Position numbers and translations under genes: made by a program | Source of the DNA: Burkholderiales bacterium | GTDB lineage: Bacteria; Pseudomonadota; Gammaproteobacteria; Burkholderiales; Burkholderiaceae_C | Assembly (NCBI GenBank): GCA_016191525.1 | Contig: JACPOK010000011.1 | Span: 1 to 64,000 of the forward strand | DNA: 64,000 nucleotides | Reading direction: 5' to 3' | In this document: piece by piece, positions 19,942 to 28,229 of the stretch | How the letters are laid out: each line of letters starts with the position of its first letter | Position numbering within the stretch: the stretch's first letter is position 1 | Notes under the pieces: generated by a model | What the model was told of the DNA's origin: nothing | What the model saw: the letters and a program-made list of their open reading frames with translations, nothing else | Databases searched by the model: none

Positions 19942-20916
19942 ATGGGTGAATTCGACCTCATCAAACGCTACTTCAACCGCCCCGCGAAGCGCAGCCCGCT
20001 CGGGGTGGGCGACGACTGCGCGCTGCTGGCGCCGGCGCCCGGCATGCAGCTGGCCGTGTCCTGCGACATGCTGGTGGAAGGCCGCCACTTTTTATCCACG
20101 GTCGACCCGTTCCGTCTCGGCCACAAGGCATTGGCGGTGAACCTGAGCGACTTGGCCGCCTGCGGCGCGAAGCCGCTGGCCTTCACGCTGGCGCTGGCCC
20201 TGCCGCGTGTCGATGAAACCTGGCTGGATGGTTTTTCACGCGGCCTGTTCGCACTGGCCGAAGCGCATGGCTGTGATCTCGTGGGCGGCGACACCACGCA
20301 GGGCCCGCTGAACATCTGCATCACCGTGTTCGGCGAAGTGCCCGCCGGGCAGGCGTTGCTGCGCTCCGGTGCGAAGCCCGGCGACGACCTCTATGTCAGC
20401 GGCACGCCGGGTGATGCGCGCCTCGCGCTGGAAGTGTTTCGCGGCGGCCTCTCGCTGCCGGCCGATGTGTTCGAGCATGTGCGCGGCCGCATGGAGCAGC
20501 CCACGCCGCGCGTGGCGCTCGGCCAGGCGCTGCGCGGCATCGCCACCTCGGCAGTGGACGTCAGCGACGGGCTGCTCGGCGACCTGGGCCACATCCTGCG
20601 CCAGTCCGGCGCGGGGGTCCGCATCGACACGGCAATTGCTATGAACTTGATAGCGCCTCACGCACAGCTGGCGCGCGTTGCAGGCCATTTCTCCTCTGAA
20701 AAACAGCTCGAATTCGTGCTTGCGGGCGGGGATGACTACGAGCTGGTGTTCACCGCACCGCCCGCCTCACGGGCCGCGGTGCAGGCTGCGGCGCAAGGCA
20801 GCAGCACGGCCGTCACGCGCATCGGCGTGATCGAAGCCGAGCCCGGCGTGCGGCTGGTGGATGCCGCCGGGCAATTGCTGCATCGGCACTACGCCTCGTT
20901 CGACCACTTCGCTTGA
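19942..20916 (+). CDS. thiL: Thiamine-monophosphate kinase with in-frame repeat A insertion
   Basis: GEFDLIKRYF, GVGDDCALL, VSDGLLGDLGHI, GGDDYELVFT. Confidence 0.95.
   Translation: MGEFDLIKRYFNRPAKRSPLGVGDDCALLAPAPGMQLAVSCDMLVEGRHFLSTVDPFRLGHKALAVNLSDLAACGAKPLAFTLALALPRVDETWLDGFSRGLFALAEAHGCDLVGGDTTQGPLNICITVFGEVPAGQALLRSGAKPGDDLYVSGTPGDARLALEVFRGGLSLPADVFEHVRGRMEQPTPRVALGQALRGIATSAVDVSDGLLGDLGHILRQSGAGVRIDTAIAMNLIAPHAQLARVAGHFSSEKQLEFVLAGGDDYELVFTAPPASRAAVQAAAQGSSTAVTRIGVIEAEPGVRLVDAAGQLLHRHYASFDHFA
20638..20703 (+). repeat. Interspersed repeat family A, copy 2 (inside thiL, in frame)
   Basis: GCTATGAACTTGATAGCGCCTCACGCACAGCTGGCGCGCGTTGCAGGCCATTTCTCCTCTGAAA. Confidence 0.85.
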
Positions 20917-21398
20917 ACGCGCGCAATTTTTTTACCGCGCTGCTGATCGCGCTGGCGGCCTGCGCTGTGCAAGCTCGTAGCGTGGAGGGCGTGGTGAATC
21001 ACGTGACCGACGGCGATTCGATCTGGGTGCGCCCTGCGGGCGGCGGCGAAGCGCTGCAGGTGCGGCTGCAGGGCATCGATGCGCCGGAGATCTGCCAGGC
21101 GCATGGCCGGCAGGCGCGTGAGGCGCTGGCCTCGCGCCTGCTGCACCGCACGGTGCGGGTGGACGTGCGGGCGCGTGATGCGTACCAGCGCAGCGTGGGG
21201 CGCGTCAGCATCGGCGGCCAGGACATCGCCGCCTGGCTGGTGGCCAATGGGCACGCATGGTCAACGCACTACCAGCGGCGCGCGGGCCCCTACGCGCAAG
21301 AGGAAGCCAAGGCACGCCAAGCCCGGCGCGGCCTGTGGGCGGCTGATGCGCCCGAGGAGCCCAAGGCCTTCCGCAAGCGGCACGGGTCCTGCCGCTGA
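20913..21398 (+). CDS. Thermonuclease (SNase)-like protein, TTG start
   Basis: VVNHVTDGDSIWV, VRLQGIDAPE; overlaps thiL stop. Confidence 0.88.
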   Translation: MNARNFFTALLIALAACAVQARSVEGVVNHVTDGDSIWVRPAGGGEALQVRLQGIDAPEICQAHGRQAREALASRLLHRTVRVDVRARDAYQRSVGRVSIGGQDIAAWLVANGHAWSTHYQRRAGPYAQEEAKARQARRGLWAADAPEEPKAFRKRHGSCR

Positions 21399-21400
21399 GC

Positions 21401-22315
21401 CTAGGAGGCCCGCGCGATCCGGAACGCCGAGTAGTAGTTGCGCGCGGCCGGTTCGGCCATGAAAAGCAGAGTGCTCGCCGTGGCGGTGGACATGGACGTG
21501 AGGGCGATGCCCTGGTGGGCCTGCCCTGCAATGGCGCAGCCCTGGCCGCTGAACGAGAGTGATACATCGAAAATGTTCTTGCCCGAAGCGCGCGGTGCAA
21601 TGGTGCCGCTGACCGCGCACGCGGTATAGGCGTGCTGGCGCTGGAAGTCGGAGGCCAGCGGCCGGTAGGCAATGTTTGCCATGGAGCCGGAAATTGCTCC
21701 GGTGGCGCTCACCACGATGCCCTCGTTCCACGGCCCCGCGATGGATGCCAGGCTCGCCGGCGTGTTGTAGTTGTAGAGGCTGAGGTCCGCGGCGGGAGCG
21801 TTCACTTCATTGGCCACGACGCTATTGAACCGGTAGCTGCGGCGGTCGTTCAGGGCGATTCCATCCGCCTGCATCATGGCGACCGACTGCACGGCACCGC
21901 TCTCGAAATCCCGGTCCTCCTTGAAATCCTGTGAAACATAAAAGCTCTGTCCGCCCGCCGAGCTCTGGCCGAAACGGGGCCCGACAACTTCGAAAGTGGA
22001 AGGCAGGAAAGTGCCCGAGCCGAACAGCGACACATTGCTGTACATCCAGACCTTGCCGGTCTCCAGGGTCACCGTCGTGATGTCGCCCACGCAAGGCAGT
22101 ACCAGCAGGCATCGCAAGTCCACGTGGCCCAGGATCACCCCGCCATTCAGGCGGTCTGTCGCCAGCGCCGTCCTGGCCGGTGGTGGTGCCGGTGCCGGTG
22201 CTGGTGCCGGCGCAGCGGTTACGGCCGGTGGCGCTGCGGGCGGCCCGTCGTCGCCGCCCCCACAGCCTGCGGCCAAGGCGCCGAGAACACACGCCGCAGA
22301 CAGGTTCAGTTTCAT
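21401..22315 (-). CDS. Hypothetical lipoprotein with Ala/Pro-rich linker
   Basis: MKLNLSAACVLGALAAGCGGG lipobox; APAPAPAPAPPPAR linker. Confidence 0.7.
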   Translation of the reverse strand: MKLNLSAACVLGALAAGCGGGDDGPPAAPPAVTAAPAPAPAPAPPPARTALATDRLNGGVILGHVDLRCLLVLPCVGDITTVTLETGKVWMYSNVSLFGSGTFLPSTFEVVGPRFGQSSAGGQSFYVSQDFKEDRDFESGAVQSVAMMQADGIALNDRRSYRFNSVVANEVNAPAADLSLYNYNTPASLASIAGPWNEGIVVSATGAISGSMANIAYRPLASDFQRQHAYTACAVSGTIAPRASGKNIFDVSLSFSGQGCAIAGQAHQGIALTSMSTATASTLLFMAEPAARNYYSAFRIARAS

Positions 22316-22429
22316 GAGGCCAAGTATGGGCGCCGCAGGCGCGGCCGGGAGTGACTCTTGTCACATCCGGCACGTAACAGGAGGTCACCGCCGACTGGGT
22401 AACATGAATGCTTCACAGGAGATACGCCC

Positions 22430-23401
22430 ATGAAGCTCATCATTCGCGCCGCGGCTGCTCTGATGGCCGCCGGCCTGGCGTTCGCCGCAATCGCGCAGGC
22501 CGATTTCCCGACCAAGCCCATCCGCGTGGTCGTCACATTCCCGCCCGGCGGCAGCGCCGACGCGGTGGTGCGCATGATCGTGCCGCGCCTGAACGAAAAG
22601 CTGGCCCAGCAGGTGGTGGTGGACAACCGGCCCGGCGCCGGCGGCAACATCGGCCTCGCGGTGGTCGCCAAGGCCGCGCCCGACGGCTACACACTGGGCG
22701 TGGGCGCGGCCGGCGCGCTGGCCGCGAACTCCAGCCTCTATGCGCAGATGCCGTTCGACCCGCTCAAGGACCTGAAACCGGTCAGCATGCTGGCCGCCAT
22801 TCCCTTCGTGATCGTCGGCAACCCCGCGCTGGCGCCGCGCACGCAAAAGGACCTGGTTGCGATGGCGAAGTCGCAGCCCGGCAAGCTGTCCATCGGCCAC
22901 GGCGGCAACGGCACGGCCATGCACCTGTCGGCGGCCCTGTTCAGCCAGATGGCCGACATCAAGCTGGTCGAGGTGCCGTACAAGGGCTCGGGCCCGGCGG
23001 CGCTGGACGTGCTGGGCAACCAGATCCCGCTGGCGGTGGTGGACCTGCCGTCCGCGCTGCAGCACATCAAGGCCGGCAAGCTGATTGCCTACGCCGTCAC
23101 CAGCCCGCAGCGCCTGCCGATGCTGCCAGACGTGCCCACTGTTTCCGAGGCCGGCCTGGCGGGTTACGACTCCACCGGCTGGTTCGGCGTGGTCGCGCCG
23201 GCCGGCACGCCACCGGCCATCGTCGCCAGGCTGAACGCGGAGATCACCGCGGCGCTGAACGACGAGCAGATCAAGGCCGCCATGCGCAACCTGGGCGTGG
23301 AGCCCGCGCCGGGCAAGCCGGAAGCCTTTGACGCCTACATCCGCTCCGAGACGCTGAAGTGGGGCAAGGTGATCAAGCAGGCCAACATCAAGCTGGACTA
23401 G
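22430..23401 (+). CDS. Bug-family (TctC-like) substrate-binding protein
   Basis: [49 protein letters not shown]. Confidence 0.93.
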   Translation: MKLIIRAAAALMAAGLAFAAIAQADFPTKPIRVVVTFPPGGSADAVVRMIVPRLNEKLAQQVVVDNRPGAGGNIGLAVVAKAAPDGYTLGVGAAGALAANSSLYAQMPFDPLKDLKPVSMLAAIPFVIVGNPALAPRTQKDLVAMAKSQPGKLSIGHGGNGTAMHLSAALFSQMADIKLVEVPYKGSGPAALDVLGNQIPLAVVDLPSALQHIKAGKLIAYAVTSPQRLPMLPDVPTVSEAGLAGYDSTGWFGVVAPAGTPPAIVARLNAEITAALNDEQIKAAMRNLGVEPAPGKPEAFDAYIRSETLKWGKVIKQANIKLD

Positions 23402-23403
23402 GC

Positions 23404-25134
23404 ATGAGCGCAGATATACAGACCGACGTATTGATCGTCGGTGCCGGTCCCGTAGGCCTGACGCTGGCAATGGACCTGGCCTCGCGCGGGGTGAAGGTCA
23501 CCATCGCCGAGATCCGCCGCTACGCCGAGCCACCCAACGTCAAGTGCAACCACGTGGCGGCGCGCACCATGGAAGTGTTCCGCCGGCTGGGCGTGGCGCA
23601 GAAGGTGCGCGACGCGGGCCTGCCGCGCAACCACCCCAACGATGTGGTGTTCCGCACCAGCGTCACCGGAACCGAGCTCACGCGCATTCCCATTCCCTGC
23701 CGCGAAGACCGCTATACCGAGACCGAGGGCCCGGACGCATGGTGGCCCACGCCGGAGCCGCCGCACCGCATCAACCAGCTGTTCCTGGAACCCATCCTGC
23801 TGGAGCACGCGGCCGCGCAGCCGAACATCACGCTGCTCAACCGCACACAGGTCACGGCCTTCGTTCAGAAGCCGGGCGCTGTGGAGGCGATTGCGCTTGA
23901 CCTGGACGACAACACACAACGCAAGATCAGCTGCCGCTACATGGTGGGCTGCGATGGCGGCGCATCCGGTGTGCGCAAGCAGATCGGCGCGAAGCTGGAG
24001 GGCACGGCCGTGATACAGCGCGTGCAGTCCACCTACATCCGCGCACCACAGCTGAAGGCCCTGATTCCCGGCAAGCCCGCCTGGTCGTACTACTCGGTGA
24101 ATCCGCGCCGCTGCGGCACCATGTTCGCCATCGACGGGCACGAGACCTGGCTGGTGCACAACCACCTGAACGCCGAGGAGCCGGAATTCGATTCGGTGGA
24201 CCGCGACCAGGCGATCCGCAACATCCTGGGCGTGGGCGCCGATTTCGAATACGAGGTGATCAGCAAGGAGGATTGGGTGGGCCGCCGGCTGGTGGCCGAC
24301 CGCTTTCGCAATCGCAACGTGTTCCTGGCCGGCGACGCCGCTCATTTGTGGGTGCCGTATGCCGGCTTCGGCATGAACGCGGGCATCGCCGACGCGGTGA
24401 ACCTGGCGTGGCTGCTGGCCGCGCGCGTGCAGGGCTGGGGCGAAGAAGCCATCCTCGATGCCTATGAAGCCGAGCGCCAGCCCATCACCGAGCAGGTCTC
24501 GCACTTCGCGATGGACCATGCGCAGAAGATGATCCGGGCGCGCCGCGCGGTGCCGCCCAACATCGAGCAGGCGGGCACCGAGGGCGACGCGGTGCGGGCG
24601 GAAGTCGGGCGCGAAGCCTATGAGCTCAACGTGCAGCAGTTCTGCTGCGCCGGGCTGAACTTCGGCTACTACTACACCGGCTCGCCCATCCTGTGCGCCA
24701 CTGAAGACGAGCCGCCGCCCGCCTACACCATGGGCGGCTTCACGCCCTCCACCGTGCCGGGCTGCCGCGCGCCGCACTTCTGGCTGGCCGACGGCCGCTC
24801 GCTCTACGACGCATTCGGGCCCGGCTACACGCTGCTGCGACTGGATGCGTCGGTGGACGTAGCGCCCTTGCTCTCAGCAGCCCAATCGCGCCAGATGCCG
24901 CTGAAGCTGCTTGACGTGCAGGCCGCCGACATCCCTGCGGCCTACCGCCACAAGCTGGTGCTGTGCCGCAGCGACCAGCACGTGGCCTGGCGCGGCGATG
25001 CGGTGCCGCAGGACGCTTTCGCACTCGTTGAAATGTTGCGGGGAGCAAAAGGCTGTCATGCCGGACTTGATCCGGCATCCATGCTGGAGCGCCAGGGTGG
25101 ATCCCGGGTCGAGCCCGGGATGACAGCCGGTTAA
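23404..25134 (+). CDS. FAD-dependent aromatic-ring monooxygenase (PheA/TfdB-like)
   Basis: VLIVGAGPVGLTLAMDLASRG, NVFLAGDAAHLWVPYAGFGMNAGIADAVNLAW; C-terminal ~25 aa lie in a palindromic repeat. Confidence 0.92.
   Translation: MSADIQTDVLIVGAGPVGLTLAMDLASRGVKVTIAEIRRYAEPPNVKCNHVAARTMEVFRRLGVAQKVRDAGLPRNHPNDVVFRTSVTGTELTRIPIPCREDRYTETEGPDAWWPTPEPPHRINQLFLEPILLEHAAAQPNITLLNRTQVTAFVQKPGAVEAIALDLDDNTQRKISCRYMVGCDGGASGVRKQIGAKLEGTAVIQRVQSTYIRAPQLKALIPGKPAWSYYSVNPRRCGTMFAIDGHETWLVHNHLNAEEPEFDSVDRDQAIRNILGVGADFEYEVISKEDWVGRRLVADRFRNRNVFLAGDAAHLWVPYAGFGMNAGIADAVNLAWLLAARVQGWGEEAILDAYEAERQPITEQVSHFAMDHAQKMIRARRAVPPNIEQAGTEGDAVRAEVGREAYELNVQQFCCAGLNFGYYYTGSPILCATEDEPPPAYTMGGFTPSTVPGCRAPHFWLADGRSLYDAFGPGYTLLRLDASVDVAPLLSAAQSRQMPLKLLDVQAADIPAAYRHKLVLCRSDQHVAWRGDAVPQDAFALVEMLRGAKGCHAGLDPASMLERQGGSRVEPGMTAG
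25051..25128. repeat. Palindromic multi-hairpin element forming the 3' end of the monooxygenase CDS
   Basis: Outer IR GGCTGTCAT/ATGACAGCC; inner hairpins ATGCCGGA-cttga-TCCGGCAT and ATCCCGGG-tcgag-CCCGGGAT. Confidence 0.9.
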
Positions 25135-25538
25135 GCCGGAACCAGTTCCTTCGCGCGCTTTCGGTCCAGCTGCGTCACGCCGTCATAGCCCCAGTCGCTG
25201 GCGGGCAGCTCGCGCACGATGACGTAGCTGGCTTCTTCCAGCGCCCCGCTATGGGCCAGCTGGCGCTGCAGTTCGCCGAACGCGGCTTCGATGAAGGCAC
25301 GCTTCTCGTTGGCCGTGTTGGTGCCCTGCGTGATGCTGATCTCCAGCATCGCGGTGGGCCGCTCCACCGGCCGGCCGTTGACATGCCAGCGCGCGGCGGG
25401 CAGGTCTTCGATGGTCACCGCCGTCACTTCGGCGCGCTTGCCCAGGATGTCATGCGTGATGCGGGTCAGCGCATGGGCCAGCGCCGTGTAGCGGTCGGGG
25501 TTTTGCAGGGGCGCGACGCGCAGGTTCAGGGTGGGCAT
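25131..25538 (-). CDS. Tautomerase family protein (4-oxalocrotonate tautomerase-like)
   Basis: MPTLNLRVAPLQNPDRYTALAHALTRITHDILGKRAEVTAVTIEDLP. Confidence 0.8.
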   Translation of the reverse strand: MPTLNLRVAPLQNPDRYTALAHALTRITHDILGKRAEVTAVTIEDLPAARWHVNGRPVERPTAMLEISITQGTNTANEKRAFIEAAFGELQRQLAHSGALEEASYVIVRELPASDWGYDGVTQLDRKRAKELVPA

Positions 25539-25539
25539 C

Positions 25540-25743
25540 TCACACCTCCCAGTGGGCGCGGCGTTGAGTGCGGGCCAGGGCCTGCAAGGCGCCGTGCCCC
25601 AGGCGGCGGGCCAGGCGGGCGCCAGCGTCCACCCAGCGCTCGATGTCCTCGTGGCGCAGGCTCATGGCGCGCAGCTTGCTGGCTTCGATCATGGCCGCGT
25701 CGCGGTCGGCGGGGGTGAGGTAGCTGCGGGGTGCGTTGTTCAT
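25540..25743 (-). CDS. Small hypothetical protein, co-transcribed with tautomerase
   Basis: MNNAPRSYLTPADRDAAMIEASKLRAMSLRHEDIERWVDAGARLARRLGHG...; upstream AAGGAG. Confidence 0.65.
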   Translation of the reverse strand: MNNAPRSYLTPADRDAAMIEASKLRAMSLRHEDIERWVDAGARLARRLGHGALQALARTQRRAHWEV

Positions 25744-25820
25744 GGTGAACTCCTTTCGGTATCGGGTGTGTTCACTGTAGGCATCGCCGCCCTTTGCGGA
25801 AACGGCGCGCCGCGCAAATG

Positions 25821-25843
25821 GGTGTTGCGCCTGCTGCAACACC
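25821..25843. promoter_or_regulatory. Perfect hyphenated palindrome GGTGTTGC-N7-GCAACACC between divergent small ORF and lysR
   Basis: 8-bp arms in the divergent intergenic region; matches LysR T-N11-A layout. Confidence 0.6.
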
Positions 25844-25872
25844 AAAGCCCGCGCTTCGCTACCATTGCGCGC

Positions 25873-26796
25873 ATGAGGGAACTCGATTTCGACACCATGC
25901 ACCTGTTCGCCCGCGTGGCGGAGCTGGGCACGCTGTCGGCCGTGGCGCGCGAGCGCGACGTGCCGGTCAGCCAGGTGTCACGTTCGCTCTCGCGCATCGA
26001 AAAGGCCTGCGGCGGCGTGCGCCTGATCCACCGCACCACCCATGGCCTGTCGCTCACCGCCGAGGGCGAGACCTTCCTGGCGTATTGCCACCGCATCACC
26101 GGCACGCTGGACGAGCTGGAAGGCGAATTCGTCAGCAAGTCGCACCAGGTGAGCGGCCGCGTTCGCGTGGCCGTGAGCTCGGTGATTGCGCAGTTCCAGA
26201 TGGTGCCCAGCCTGAGCGGCCTGGCCGACAAGCACCCGGGCCTGAAGATCGAGCTGCAGGTGGACGACCGGCTGGCCGACATGGCGCGCGACGGCATCGA
26301 CATCGCCATCCGCACCGGGGCCAGCCTGCCCGACACGGTGGTGGCGCGGCGCATCGGCACGCTGGCACGCGGGCTCTACGCCACGCCGGCCTACGCCAAG
26401 GCCAATGGGCTGCCGGCACATCCCGATGAATTGCGCGAGCACCGCTTGATCAGCAACAGCGCAGTGGCCATGCTGAACCACTGGCCGTTCGTGGTGAAGG
26501 GCAAGCCGCTGGCCTTTCTGGCGGAAGGCGACTTCCGTTCCAACGACACCAATGTGGTGGCCAGCATGGTGCTGCAGGGCCTGGGCATAGGCCGGCTCGC
26601 CACGCTGGCGGCGGCGCCCCTGCTGCGAAGCGGCCAGCTGGTGGCGGTGCTGGAAAAATTCGAGGATGTGCAGCCGGTGCCCATCTTCGCCGTCACCCAG
26701 GGCAGCCGGCACCGCCTGCCCAAGATCAAGGCCTGCCTGGACTGGTGGTCCGGCTGGTTCGGCGCGATAGGCGCGCCCGCGAAGCCGAAGAAATGA
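25873..26796 (+). CDS. LysR-family transcriptional regulator
   Basis: FDTMHLFARVAELGTLSAVARERDVPVSQVSRSLSRIEKACGGVRLIHRTTHGLSLTAEG. Confidence 0.93.
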   Translation: MRELDFDTMHLFARVAELGTLSAVARERDVPVSQVSRSLSRIEKACGGVRLIHRTTHGLSLTAEGETFLAYCHRITGTLDELEGEFVSKSHQVSGRVRVAVSSVIAQFQMVPSLSGLADKHPGLKIELQVDDRLADMARDGIDIAIRTGASLPDTVVARRIGTLARGLYATPAYAKANGLPAHPDELREHRLISNSAVAMLNHWPFVVKGKPLAFLAEGDFRSNDTNVVASMVLQGLGIGRLATLAAAPLLRSGQLVAVLEKFEDVQPVPIFAVTQGSRHRLPKIKACLDWWSGWFGAIGAPAKPKK

Positions 26797-27320
26797 ACGC
26801 CCCGCTCAACCCCCCCGTGCTCCCCGCCGTGCTGCGCCCCAGCCTGCGCTTCATGTTCTCGCACCCGGCGCACCTCATCGCGCTGGGCTTTGGCTCCGGC
26901 CTGTCGCGCGTGGCGCCCGGCACGGCCGGCACGTTGTGGGGCTGGCTGGCCTGGCTGGTGCTGCAGCAGTGGCTGGACACGGCGCAGCAGGGCTGGCTGA
27001 TCGCCGCGTCGCTGCCCACCGGCTGGTGGGCCTGCACCGTGACGGCGCGCCACATGCGGGTGCTGGACCCCGGCCACATCGTGTGGGACGAAGTCGTCGC
27101 CATGTGGATCATCCTGTGGCTGGTGACGCCGGCCAGCCTGTGGGCGCAGTTCGCCGCCTTCGTGCTGTTCCGCTTTTTCGATGCGGTCAAGCCCGGCCCG
27201 GTGGCCTGGGCCGACGACCTGTTCCACGGCTTCGGCTGGAAGGGCGGCTTCGGCATCCTGTTCGACGACCTGGTGGCGGCCCTGTGCACGCTGCTGGTGA
27301 TCGCGGTGTGGAGGTATTGA
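26793..27320 (+). CDS. pgpA: Phosphatidylglycerophosphatase A
   Basis: GFGSGLSRVAPGTAGTLWG, DEVVAMWIIL, FDAVKPGPVAWAD. Confidence 0.92.
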   Translation: MNAPLNPPVLPAVLRPSLRFMFSHPAHLIALGFGSGLSRVAPGTAGTLWGWLAWLVLQQWLDTAQQGWLIAASLPTGWWACTVTARHMRVLDPGHIVWDEVVAMWIILWLVTPASLWAQFAAFVLFRFFDAVKPGPVAWADDLFHGFGWKGGFGILFDDLVAALCTLLVIAVWRY

Positions 27321-27826
27321 TGGAATCCGCAACGCTATCAAATTCAGAGCGCCTTGTGCAGGCTGCATGCGCTTCGCTGGCCGATTTGCTTCTGGAAAAA
27401 GGCTGGAAGCTGGCCACCGCCGAAAGCTGCACCGGCGGCATGATCGCCGCCGCCTGCACTTCGCTGGCCGGCTCCAGCAACTGGTTCGAGCGCGGCTTCG
27501 TCACCTACTCCAACGAAGCCAAGACCGATTCCCTCGGCGTGGACGCCGCGCTGATCGAAGCCAATGGCGCGGTGAGCGAAGTAGTGGCCCGCGCCATGGC
27601 GTTCGGCGCGGCACGCCATTCGCTCGCGCAAGTCAGCGTGGCTGTCACAGGCGTTGCCGGCCCCACCGGCGGCAGCGCCAGCAAGCCGGTGGGCACGGTG
27701 TGGTTCGGCTTCCAGGTGGATGGCCTGCTCACCAGCGAAACCCGTGTGTTCCCCGGCGACCGCGCCGCCGTACGCGCGGCGACGGTGGAGCATGCGGTCA
27801 AGCGGCTGATTGAGTTGCTGGGCTAG
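27320..27826 (+). CDS. pncC: CinA C-terminal-domain protein (nicotinamide-nucleotide amidohydrolase)
   Basis: KLATAESCTGGMIAAACT, VAVTGVAGPTGG, GTVWFG. Confidence 0.93.
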   Translation: MESATLSNSERLVQAACASLADLLLEKGWKLATAESCTGGMIAAACTSLAGSSNWFERGFVTYSNEAKTDSLGVDAALIEANGAVSEVVARAMAFGAARHSLAQVSVAVTGVAGPTGGSASKPVGTVWFGFQVDGLLTSETRVFPGDRAAVRAATVEHAVKRLIELLG

Positions 27827-27868
27827 GCCTGCGCGGCAACGGGCTCGCAAGATTGGGCCGGCAGGGCA

Positions 27869-27932
27869 CTCCGCGCAGCGAATGTCCCCCGGCCCCGGGA
27901 GGGGGCCTCCTCCTTAATTTCGCTGCGCAGAG
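27869..27932. repeat. Hairpin element family C, copy 1
   Basis: Arms CTCCGCGCAGCGAA/TTCGCTGCGCAGAG around TGTCCCCCGGCCCCGGGAGGGGGCCTCCTCCTTAA. Confidence 0.85.
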
Positions 27933-28076
27933 CGCCCCGCCGACCCAGTCCTTCATGCCGCCTCACGCGCTATCCATGCGCCTTGCGGGCCTTTTTGTGC
28001 CCGCAAGCCGCGCCACGCCTGCGTTCCGGATTCCGGGTGCAAGGGCCAGCAGCGCCTTCTTTTCCCATATTTATCA

Positions 28077-28100
28077 ATATTTCAAGGATTATTGAAATAT
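28077..28100. promoter_or_regulatory. AT-rich dyad ATATTTCAA-ggatta-TTGAAATAT, operator-like
   Basis: Perfect 9-bp arms in an otherwise GC-rich region. Confidence 0.5.
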
Positions 28101-28134
28101 CGCGCATCAACAAGGCAGGCAAGCCATGGGTGCT

Positions 28135-28208
28135 GGCTGGCCGTCGCGGCGAAATCAAGGAGGAGGCGCCCTCCCGGCGCCGGGGGACATTCGCCGCGGC
28201 GGCCAGCC
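28135..28208. repeat. Hairpin element family C, copy 2 (opposite orientation)
   Basis: Reverse complement core GCGAATGTCCCCCGGCGCCGGGAGGGCGCCTCCTCCTTGATTTCGC; 19-nt arms GGCTGGCCGTCGCGGCGAA/TTCGCCGCGGCGGCCAGCC. Confidence 0.85.
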
Positions 28209-28229
28209 GGCACCCAGGGCCCACGCGAC

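Noticed and set aside
22185-22215. GGTGCC-type hexamer repeats as phase-variation tract
   Set aside because: Encodes an Ala-Pro linker, repeats are few and imperfect, and a 6-nt change would not shift the frame.
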